Assembly: GCA_002102555.1 (NCBI GenBank)
Contig: MCFL01000171.1
Span: 1-52,947 of the forward strand
Reading direction: 5' to 3'
Origin: Catenaria anguillulae PL171
Lineage: Eukaryota > Blastocladiomycota > Blastocladiomycetes > Blastocladiales > Catenariaceae
Length of the DNA stretch: 52,947 nt
The translations under genes were made by a program, and so were the position numbers. Below, piece by piece: positions 21,394 through 30,317 of this stretch; positions within the stretch are counted from its first letter, which is position 1, and each line of letters begins with the position of its first letter. Under the pieces are notes generated by a model, which worked only from the letters and a program-made list of their open reading frames with translations, was not told the origin of the DNA and did not search any database.

Positions 21394-22677
21394 ATGTCTG
21401 CAAACACGACTTACAAACGTCCCTTCGCCAAGTTTGGTGCCCGCCACGTCGACCTTGTCCGCGAGTTTCTCAACGCCATTGGCGTCCCACCCAACAACCA
21501 CCAAGAGGTTTGGGAAAATGTTAACGACTACGAAACTCGGTACGACGGCGTCAAGCTGAGCTTTTCGGACATCGATTCGCTTTTCCCTGCCACTTGGGTC
21601 GAGACCGGTGTGTGGATTTGGCACGAGCACGCGATGAGCGAGCGCTTCCCGACCATGAACCAGCACTTCATCTACAACACGTGTGGCACCCAAGCCGCGT
21701 TGGAGGATGGCGACATCAGCGGCGCGATTATTGACGACATCACCTAGACGAAAGGTCATCAAGTGTCTTCCGACAAGACCGTCATTCTTCCACTCCTGGA
21801 CAGCAACCATTGGTTTGTTGGAGTCATTACCCACGATGGCATCCGCATCCTGGACTCGATGCGTTCTGGATATTGGGTGCAACCTCGCTATGCGCGGGCA
21901 ACCGCCCTCCTCCGCAGCATCGGCACCAACCTGTTCGGATGGGCACAAGAAGGAGCCGGCATTTCGCCCTCATTCCCCACTGTGCCGCAACAGACCAACA
22001 GCAACGATTGTGGCGTTTACCCCATCTCCTTTGTGGAGAGCATGGTCAATAGTCAAATCAACCGTGCCAATCTGGATTGGGGCGTCTCGACGTCGATTGG
22101 GACAATGCGGCACCGACTATTGACGGAGGTATCGGCAACCGCCATCCGACCAACAAACCGTACGTGTGTGTATAGTATGTGTTCTAGCTCATCAGAGGCT
22201 CACTCTTAGTCCACGCGTTTAGCCTCGGTCAATGCCCACCTTACTGCCCCGTTCAGCTTCGCATCCTTTCCTGGACCCACGACCAATGCGACTGGCGCGA
22301 CCGCCGCAACCGCCCCGACCGGCGCAACCACGGCGACCGTGAAGACCGGCGCAACCACGGCGACCGACGCAACCGGCGAGACCGCCAAGACCGCCGCGAC
22401 CGCCCACCCAAACAGTGGCTTCCGCCAACTCTATTTGGATGTGTTTGGCAAGCGGGCACTCTTCCGCGTTGCCCCGACTGCCGACGTAAAGGACATGGAC
22501 TTGGACCACCCGATGCCTTGTCGTGTCCATGGCGGTGTGGGGGAAAAGTGCGCAGACGGCCTCAAGCGTGGCTCAATGATGACTTCCACCATCATCACCC
22601 TTGTTTTCTCTTTGTCAGTGTTCTATCTATCATTATACATGTTTCACTCGCCACTACATACACTCGGCCTTGACTAG
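21394..22677 (+). pseudogene. Ulp1-like (C48) cysteine peptidase with one in-frame TAG
   Basis: Members of this fold cleave SUMO or related modifiers. From ATG 21394 the frame runs 117 codons to TAG at 21745-21747, then continues in the same frame with TKGHQVSSDKTVILPLLDSNHW. All four C48 positions are present: His in NHWFVG, Asp in ILDSM, Gln in VPQQTN and Cys in NDCGVYP. Upstream, WVETGVW...FPTMNQHFIYN fits the WLND...FN.FFY helix region. A probable intron (GTACGT near 22159 to TTAG near 22208-22221) leads to a Thr/Ala/Gly repeat, a PNSGFRQLYLDVFGKR stretch and a hydrophobic C-terminus ending at 22677. The TAG may kill the gene, be read through or be a sequence error. No donor that would splice it out cleanly is evident. 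Confidence 0.7.
22281..22407 (+). repeat. minisatellite-like GC-rich repeat encoding Thr/Ala/Gly
   Basis: Imperfect units built on ACCGGCGCAACC and GCGACCG encode a TGATTAT-type run within the last exon of the C48-like gene. Unit boundaries are irregular. Confidence 0.7.
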
Positions 22678-22885
22678 TCCACGCCCATTGCAGCACTTTT
22701 CCACATCCGCGCATTTTGCCTGCTACATGGTCTTCTGAGCAGGAAACAAAATCTCAAGGCCCTTCTTTTGTGTCATCAAGCAATGTACAGCATCTAGGTC
22801 GGTCTCAAGTGGTTCGTTAATAAAACTGACAGCGCGGGGCAGTACATATTCAGTTGTGCATCAAATATGCGCATTACAACCAGAT

Positions 22886-23737
22886 TTACCAATCATCATC
22901 GTCATCACTCTCACTCTCATCTTCGTCACTATCGCTCATCTCAATCGCCGCCCGTCTCATCAAGATGCCAGCCACATCGTTTCCATACTCCTCAACGGGC
23001 GATTTCTTGGGCGGCGGGCCAACCGGCTTTTCGACCTTGCGCAGCTGGAACCCACCCGCTTTGATCGATGTCAGCACACTGTCGATACCATCACCTGCCT
23101 TGGCCGCTGTGTTGGGTCCTTCCGCCGGCGTTGCGCGTGCGGCAGCCGGTCGCAGTTTCGGGGCTTGCAGAACAAGTGCCGCAAGTGACGGTGCGCCGCC
23201 GCCAGAGGACGCGTCGGACATGGGCGGTGGAGGTGGAGGAGGAATGGAGCCCGATGCAGCAGAGGGTGGCGCGGGGAGGCCAATGGATGGCGGTGGAGGT
23301 GGTGGCGGCGGCGGAGCACCAGATCCACTCGACACGGGAGGTGCAGGAGGCGGTGGCGGTGGAGGAGGGACGTGAGTGCCCGCAAAAGCGTCTGTGGGCG
23401 GCGGCGGCGGCGGCGGAAGCGCCGACGTGTCAAAGGCGCCGAGGTTGGACGGGACACGGGGCATTCCCATACTGCCGTCCATTGGAGGCGGAGGGGGTGG
23501 AGGAAGCGACATTGAATCGTGGGTGCCGGGTAGAATCTTGCTTGACGATTCCGATCGCGGCATGCCAGGCTGACCTGCCCTTGCCAGGGATGCGCTCGAT
23601 TCGCTCGTTGGCAACGCCCCGGACGTCGTGGAACCCGGACCAGACACCGCCATGGACCCATTGGACCTCGCCATGGCTTGCGCATCCACGTTGGACGCGA
23701 GCGATGCCCTCGATGCCGTGCCTGTTCCCACAGCGCC

Positions 23738-23769
<32 letters not shown>

Positions 23770-24507
23770 GCCTTGCCGCCCCGCGCAACGACTTGTTCCT
23801 GGCCAAACTCGACGCGCCGCCATCCTTGCCACCAGCTCCGGTCAACTTTTGCTTTTCCTCCATCTGCTTTTGCTTGCGCGCCTTTTTCCGCTTGCGCCGC
23901 TCCTCGTCCTCCTTGGCCATGACCTTGCGCCATTCTTCAGCGAAAAACTCGGGGTCCGAGTAAAACGACATGCATTTCTTTCCATCGTCACGGTGCGGGT
24001 CGAGCAGGTCGAGTTGCGGTGGGGCCGTGCATTGAGAGAGTGAGGATTGGATCGAAGTCGGGCGTGTGGCACGTGTGAGGAAGCCAAAGAGAGGTGAGGG
24101 TGTTTGGTCGCTCAGGCGGATCGGTTTGGCGGTAAGGTAGGCGTCGACTGGGGCGGATTGCAGGGTTGAAGTTGTGGCGGCGAGGTCGGCGGTCCGTTGG
24201 GCCAGCGACGACGACGACTGTGCCGCGGCTGAATGGACTTGCGCGTGGAGGTCTATTGTCCATATCAGATGTTACGGACACGAATGAGAACGGCCATACA
24301 CAAACTCTGATCGTGAGAGAAATTCATACCCTTGAGGATGGAAGCCGCATGGCCAGTAAACTGCGCGAGTGACTCGATGCACCTGAGAAGCTGGAGCGTT
24401 TGGACGCGCTGTGCCTCGAGCCCGCCTGGCTGAATGGCCGACGCGGGCGCGTTGACGGGTACGGCCGGCGGTGGGTCGGTTGTCACGTGGTTGCGCACCA
24501 GCGGCAT
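22886..24507 (-). CDS. SCAR/WAVE Arp2/3 activator, 514 aa
   Basis: Nucleation-promoting factor of the WAVE complex, which turns Rac signals into branched actin. Exons (minus) 24507-24330 and 24252-22886. The N-terminal WAVE homology domain (about 1-170) starts MPLVRNHV, has a helical stretch around QLLRCIESLAQFTGHAASIL and ends with LDPHRDDGKK...MSFYSDPEFFAEEW, matching the family's FYTDPSYFF..W. A Lys/Arg-rich stretch follows, then 11 Gln (about 221-231), several Pro runs for profilin binding (about 310-430), one WH2 motif (IDSVLTSIKAGGFQLRKVE, about 452-470) and a central-acidic tail ending in DDDDDW, with the terminal Trp that binds Arp2/3. The single intron lies in the N-terminal domain. 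Dikarya lack this protein, which fits a zoosporic fungus. Confidence 0.93.
23738..23770 (-). repeat. (CAA)11 trinucleotide repeat in SCAR/WAVE
   Basis: Eleven perfect TTG triplets on the plus strand, reading as CAA (polyglutamine) in the gene. Length polymorphism is likely. Confidence 0.95.
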
Positions 24508-24772
24508 GACGTGGGCGATGGGTTGAGGAGAATAGTGCAGAGAGTGTCAAATAGAAAGGTATTGCGTGTGTTCTCTTCATATCATTCATATCCTCAATGC
24601 ATATGCCGGCGCCGTCCTCAAACGCCGTCGTTCCGTCCTCTTGTACTTGTGCTTGTGCCTGAGAGCACGCAGCGGTTCAGTGTTGGTTCCCACAACATGT
24701 ATCAATGTGAATACAACATGGGGGTGGACTGAGCGTGCACAAAAAACATGAGATTTTCGCATTAGTTCATGA

Positions 24773-26021
24773 TTAGGATACATCGGCACGCAAGTGCATC
24801 TGCTGCAACATGGCCGACTGCCCGCCACCACTCGCCCCAACTCCCACGCCCATTCCCATCGTCGCTGCCCCTGCCGAACGCGTCGAAAACACCGCCGCAC
24901 TGACGTTTCCCCAAGACCCGGCGGGACTCGACAACGGTGCTCCCCAGTCCCACGAAAAGATGACCCGCCTGAGCTTCTTGTCCTGTGCAATCGTGATGAT
25001 CGGATCAAACACGGACCCAAGGAACGTGGTTGTCGTGGTGACCGCGTCGAGAGCAATGGGGCCTCGCTGGCCGGTGGTGAGGATTGAGTAGCATGAGATC
25101 CACATTGGGACCAGCTACATAAGAATTTGAGAATCCCCAAAGCGTGTGAGTGGACCCAGCACGCATTGACATCAGGAGAGCAGAAAACGTACGAAAGACC
25201 CCGAATTCAATACCGCAAGCACCCCACGCATTGCAAATCGTTGCATGAAGAGGGACTCGCGGACCTTTTGTCGCATCGTTTTCTTGACCGACATGTCTTC
25301 CTTGAAGCTCGTGTACATGTGCCAAAAGATCCTCATATAGGCCAGCATCAGTCCCCCAACCGCAATGATTCCAGCCACGAGATTGCCGATTGTAAGTGGA
25401 TAGTTCCAGTTTGTCGAATGGCAGTAGTCGCCACCTCGCCCGTAGACGCCCTTGTGCGGCGGGAGGAATTGCAGCGTGATCCAAATGAACGTCATGATAA
25501 TGATGATGACTGATAGCGGGAAAACGAGTTTCATTTTCACCTGCTGGAGGCGGACAAAGATAAAGTATTGGACCACGGAAATGGCGGCCAAGGTGAAGAG
25601 CAAGATGGTTGCGTTGAAGTGGTTGACAAATGCGTGAGAAAAGCAGTTCCATTCGGACCACTGTCCTTGCATTTGAAGAATGACTCGGATCGGGAACTGA
25701 GTTAGGCCAAGGCTGAAATGATTCATACTGTTCATTGCAACATGATCCCGGTCAACCGGTTGCCCACTCCTCCCGCAAAGAACAAGTGAACCCAAACCTG
25801 AGGATGAAATTGAGCAAATACAATGACCGAGACTTGAGCTCCCGGCGAAGCGCGGGATGGTACACCCGAGCAAAGACCACAGGAAAGTTGAGGATTATGA
25901 CAATGACCGATAGCACAATGTAAAATGTATTCCATGGCCGCAAGTGATCTTTATCGAATCTGTTGGGTACCCATTCAGAGGATTCCCAGTCTCGGAAATA
26001 GTTTGCATTGACTGTGGACAT
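24773..26021 (-). CDS. rhodopsin-like seven-transmembrane receptor A, 366 aa
   Basis: Exons (minus) 26021-25798, 25727-25193 and 25114-24773. Seven hydrophobic segments are visible, starting with YIVLSVIVIILNFPVVFARVY (helix 1, with an Asn as at class A position 1.50) and ending with FLGSVFDPIITIAQDKKLRR. The last matches the helix 7/helix 8 junction of class A receptors, with DP in place of NP. A Cys before helix 3 (WNCFSH) and one in the second outer loop (GGDYCHS) could form the conserved disulfide. Helix 3 ends QYFIFVR where DRY would lie. The C-tail is short and Gly/Ala/Met-rich. The ligand is unknown. It lies 200 bp from a same-strand paralog. No helix 7 retinal lysine is apparent, so an opsin is unlikely. 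Confidence 0.82.
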
Positions 26022-26221
26022 GTCGGAGTCATGGTGTCACTCGAGCTTGTTTTCAGTCCAGGGTCAAGGAGGGAGAGCCTCGGATCGTTGAGATTGAGAT
26101 TGGTTCAAAAGCGTGTTCGCAGCACTGCCATGGACGCGCAGGTGCGAACAGATTCATTTCAGCGTTTCCAAGCAAGACAGCGGCCGGAAACGTAAGCATC
26201 GCCAACGTGTGACAAATCACA

Positions 26222-27628
26222 TCACTTTGGTCGAGTCAATGTCCCGGCATTGGCCACGGTGCTCAAGTTTGTTCCCACCGCCTTTGCCGACTCATTCGCG
26301 CCAGTTGCCGTTGAAGCCGACGATTCCACAGCGGCCGACGACCGCCTGGATGACGCCGTCGACGAGTCGGACATCCATCGCCGCAAAAAGGCGTTACGGA
26401 GACGCTTATCTTGGGCGAGCAAGATGATTGGATCCATGATGGAGCCGACAAAAGCCCCGCACGAGGTGACTATTGAGAGGCTGTAAGTTGCGACAAAATG
26501 CAGGTTCATACAGGCAATGAAGGATGAAGGCATACCGAGATCCATTGTTGGTGACATTCGCTTTCCGGTTGTGAACATTGTGAAGCACGAATACCACATT
26601 GGTGTAAACTTGGAGAAAGAGTCTGGTTAGCAGAAATGCCACGGGAAAAGTGACACTCATCCGCATTGGTGACGTACATACGTAGAATGTCCAGTTGACA
26701 ACAGAGAAAAGTCCGCGAACAGCAAACTTGCGCTGAAAGGTCCCCTCACGATTCCGCTGGCGAGTCGATTTCTGGTGTCCCGCATGCTTGAACGTAATAT
26801 GGAGATGCCAGAATATGCTAGAATAGAGTGCAACCAACGCGAGCAAGCTGGCGACTCCCGCCGTTAGGTTGCCAATGGTCAGAAGGTGGCCCCATGAACT
26901 TGAGAAGCAAAAGTCACTTTGAGCATGACCAAATGGTGTCGTCTGTTTGTCATTATGCATTGCGTTGTACCCCGGCAACATGACTGAGCAAGTACGAACC
27001 CTCCATGACCATACATTGGCCGAAATGGCGGCAGAAACTGGACCATGACCCACACACCAGAGATCGAGTATACTGCCACGACCGTGTGGAAAGCAGCTTT
27101 GGGCGGGATGCGTTTCATTAGAACGAATGAAATGTACATGTCGAGCGCACACACAACCAGCATGAAAACAACCGAGGTGGCCGCCATGTGGTTCATGATC
27201 GCGTGCGCAAGGCAGTTGGCTTCGCTCCATCCATCCTGAAGCAGAAGGAGAGTACGGACGGGAATCTGACCGATTCCGAAAAGGAGATGGGTCAAACTGG
27301 TTGAGAAGTATCGGTTGGGCGTTATATTTTCTTGAGCTATGAGGTCGACAGTTGTATACAGTACATGACATCCAGCCAAGAATCAAACGCACCTGAGTGC
27401 AAAGCTGAGCCTCGTCATTGACCTTGATAACAATTCACTCCGCATTTTGGAACTGCACAATCGCATGATGCACACTGGGCCGTTCAGCAGTGTGGCCATG
27501 ATAGCGAGCCACAATTGGAAAGGATTCCACGTTCGCAAATGGTCTCTGTCATAGTCGCGAGAGGGCCAAATCGGGTTTGCCTCCCATTGCACTGCATGGT
27601 TCAAGCTCGAATTTGAATCCGACATCAT
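26222..27628 (-). CDS. rhodopsin-like seven-transmembrane receptor B, 362 aa
   Basis: Paralog of the neighbouring receptor. Exons (minus): 27628-27393, 27296-27000, 26916-26682, 26608-26536 and 26469-26222. It aligns along the length: NGPVCIMRL for helix 1, WSEANCLAHAIMNHMAAT before and into helix 3, VQFLPPF, YGHGGDFCFSS for the outer loop Cys, LTIGNLTAG for helix 5, FTPMWYSCFTMFTTGKR for helix 6 and GSIMDPIILLAQDKRLRN for helix 7/8. The tail is Ser/Ala-rich. Two of its four introns sit at the same place and phase as those of receptor A; the other two are extra. The last intron (26535-26470) is supported because removing it restores alignment (DLVTSCGAFVGSIMDP against DAVTTTTTFLGSVFDP). Confidence 0.82.
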
Positions 27629-28145
27629 TGCAAGAATAATTGCTATGGGTTCCTACCGGTATGCCGCAATGTTGGTTGCTGTGTAAATACGTTGTCCACA
27701 TGTTCACAACAGGTCGGCGAGCCTTGCCTGGAAGACGAAGCCCAACCTGTCAGTCCTCAAAAGGCTCGTCGCTTGATGTTTGCTTGTCCGCACATTGTCA
27801 ATGGAAGGGTTGGCACCAGTTCCTTCACTAAAGACCGAGACTTGAATCGTGCTGCTGTATACGAATGCATACAATGTATAGAGTAGTCACACCGAATGAA
27901 AAGAAAGGGGCGAACTTGAGGCGGTGGAAACAAAAAGCGAACGACGTATTGACACAGCTATGAGACAAGACAAAACTATACGAGGTGGGGAATATGGTTG
28001 AAGAAATAAACACAAGGAGAAAAATCAAATGGAGGGGAATCGAACCGACCCCGGCCAGCAGGCGGAAACGGTGGTCTCACACATACAAAACGCTGCGCGC
28101 TCACCTCACGACTCCTTCTGCACCTTTTGTGACGCATCCATCCGC
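27629..28145. other. intergenic between receptor B and ZIP transporter
   Basis: Half a kilobase holding the promoter of receptor B and the 3' UTR of the zinc transporter. No gene seen. A tRNA T-arm-like sequence at its right end was considered and rejected. Confidence 0.4.
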
Positions 28146-29555
28146 CTAGTGAGCATGGGTCGACTCCTCGTACAAGCCCACGAGCACCATGAGGACAACG
28201 CCCAAAATGAAGCCAACGTTGGCAACGACAATCTGCGACATGGGCGGGCTCGGCCGCTTGGATCCAGCTGCCGACGTGTCCTCTTCGTTGATGTTGATAT
28301 CGCGGGCCTCGGCAGCCTTGGGAGACTGCGGAGGGACGGGCGAGTGGTCGTGACCGTGCGCGGGCTTGCCAAAGGTCATGCTGAACAACATGGGCACCAA
28401 GTCGGCAAGGGCAATGTAGATGAATCCACCGGCAGTCACGGCAAGCACGTAGTTCTTGGCACTTTCGCTGATGGCGTTGTAGAGAAGGATACCGATGGCT
28501 GCACCCACAAAGGCCGTCAAGTTGGAGATGAGGTTGTAAATGGCGGCGCGGAACTTGGGAATGCCAGCCTCGAGAAGGACAGCATAGTCACCGAGCTCGT
28601 GCGGAAGTTCGTGGAGAAGTACGGCGATGGCAGTAGTCAAACCAAGAGTCCAGGACGAAGCAAACGAGATGCCGACGGCAAGTCCATCAAAAAAGTTGTG
28701 CACAGCGTCGCCAAACAGGATCAACCAAGCAACCGGCTTGACCTTGGCAGCGTCGAATTCTGATTCGGCCATGTTGACGCCGTTGCGGTGTGGCGTCGTC
28801 TTGTTGGTGCCATTTTCAACCTCGGCAATTGGGCCATGGCCGTGGTCTCCGTGATCGTGGTGCGTGTGGCCGTACGAATGAAGCAAGGTTTCGACAATGT
28901 AGAAAAGGTAGGCGCCAGCGACAACCGCAACCGCAACCCACATGATGCTGCTGTGGGTCATGTTCAGCGCTTGGAGTTGAGTGGCAAGGTCGGCACCACC
29001 TTCGGCACCGTGGTCATGCCCATGATCATGATCGTGGTCGTGGCCGTGGTCGTGGCCGTGGTCGTGGCCAGCGTGGTCGTGACCAGCCTCGGATTCGCCA
29101 GCGTGGGCAACGATTTCGAGAAGGTCATGTGGGATCATCGAGTGCGGGATGAGGTGAATGACGGCGTCGCCGAGGAGGGTGCCGGCAGCGAGACCGATAA
29201 GGAGCGTCATGACGAGCCGGTTGAGACGAGGGCGGTTGGCGAGAAGCGGGACAAGGAGAAGGCCGAGGACAGCGAGCACCGTCATGATGAGCTGTGTGGT
29301 CATGGCGGCGACCCAGACGAGTGCTGGGCTAAGCTTGGTTCCTTTTGAAGAGGATTCGCTGCCATGGTCATGGCCGTCGTGGTCGTGAGCCTGGGCAAAG
29401 ACGAGCGGGGCACATGCGAGGGCAAGAGTTGCGAGGGCCAATAGCCGGGAGGCTGTTGAATGCAATGACAGCAAGGTGAGTGAGCACGTGTCCCGGCAGT
29501 GGCAGGCCGCAGCGGCAGCCAGACAAGAACACATACCGAGTTGTGGTGAACGCAT
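28146..29555 (-). CDS. ZIP (LIV-1 subfamily) zinc transporter, 441 aa
   Basis: Moves zinc or related divalent metals toward the cytosol, usually from secretory compartments or outside. Exons (minus) 29555-29537 (19 nt) and 29452-28146. Removing the intron gives a clear signal peptide (MRSPQLASRLLALATLALAC to about residue 27). A His/Asp run follows (HDHDGHDHG), then the first helices, a long HDHGHDHD loop, a second His loop (HTHHDHGDHGHG) and the metal-binding helices with HNFFDG (258-263) and HELPHELGD (287-295), the LIV-1 signature. The late loop again contains HGHDHSP. Eight helices are expected. It is divergent from the RhoGEF across about 760 bp. LIV-1 members may carry Zn, Fe or Mn, so the substrate is inferred. 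Confidence 0.93.
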   Translation of the reverse strand: MRSPQLGMCSCLAAAAACHCRDTCSLTLLSLHSTASRLLALATLALACAPLVFAQAHDHDGHDHGSESSSKGTKLSPALVWVAAMTTQLIMTVLAVLGLLLVPLLANRPRLNRLVMTLLIGLAAGTLLGDAVIHLIPHSMIPHDLLEIVAHAGESEAGHDHAGHDHGHDHGHDHDHDHGHDHGAEGGADLATQLQALNMTHSSIMWVAVAVVAGAYLFYIVETLLHSYGHTHHDHGDHGHGPIAEVENGTNKTTPHRNGVNMAESEFDAAKVKPVAWLILFGDAVHNFFDGLAVGISFASSWTLGLTTAIAVLLHELPHELGDYAVLLEAGIPKFRAAIYNLISNLTAFVGAAIGILLYNAISESAKNYVLAVTAGGFIYIALADLVPMLFSMTFGKPAHGHDHSPVPPQSPKAAEARDININEEDTSAAGSKRPSPPMSQIVVANVGFILGVVLMVLVGLYEESTHAH

Positions 29556-30317
29556 GATGGTCAGTCAATGAGTAAAGTATGGGAACTGTCGACGTGCAGA
29601 CTCAAAGTGGGGAATGAGGTTGGTGACAAGACTGGCGGACAGCGCAAGTGTCGGGGTCGGGGCCGAGTGTGGTTTTTGTACTTGCCACTGCTCTCTGAAC
29701 GAGAATGCGGATTACACTTGCCGAATAGCCATGCCGGAGCCCTTGCGCAATTCTGGAAGTCGCAACGTGCAACCTGTTCGTCAGCAGACTGACTGCACGC
29801 AAGCTTGCACGCTGGGAATGGCTCAGACGAGGATGTCTTGAAGCATGCTGATGGCTGGTGGCATATGATCACGTGGAATGACCTCAAAGGTCCTCCGGCC
29901 CACCGAATTGCTTTAGATCTGCTTTTGGATCGCGGATCCTGTCATGGATCGATGCATGTCAGCTTGCGAGTCGTCGATCCACCGTCTCGCAATTAAAGTC
30001 GCCGCTTCCCGCGCGGCAGAAGAAGTGCAGGGCAGGTTTCAAGACGAGCATGAGCGAGCATGCAATAGGGCAAGTTAGACACTTGCTGAATGCAGCCAAC
30101 CTGTTTGCACCGAAACACCGTCGCCCGCATGCTGTGACTGCTGACGTGCATGAACGTGTTCGCACCAACGCACAATTTCATCTTGTCGAATGAATGCAAA
30201 TTGAACTTGCCAATTCTCGAGCAGACCAGCAAGGAGAGACGCTAGGCAAGTCAAACCGACGCTTCTGTTTTCACCCCCTTGCACGTCTCCTTGAATCCTC
30301 AAAGAATCAATCGACTC
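29556..30317. other. divergent promoter region between ZIP transporter and RhoGEF
   Basis: About 0.76 kb with no convincing coding sequence. It must contain the upstream regions of both divergent genes, and a 5' non-coding exon of the RhoGEF could lie here. I recognise no specific regulatory site. Confidence 0.4.

Noticed and set aside
23068-23922. Gly/Ala/Val-rich plus-strand frames opposite SCAR/WAVE
   Set aside because: They are complements of the polyproline runs and encode no domain.
28029-28105. tRNA-like sequence on the minus strand (GGTTCGATTC next to a C-rich stem)
   Set aside because: The T-arm stem has two mismatches, no matching 5' acceptor strand or D-arm is found at tRNA distance, and no anticodon arm can be drawn.
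28788-29348. Val-rich plus-strand frame
   Set aside because: Complement of the His/Asp repeats of the ZIP gene.
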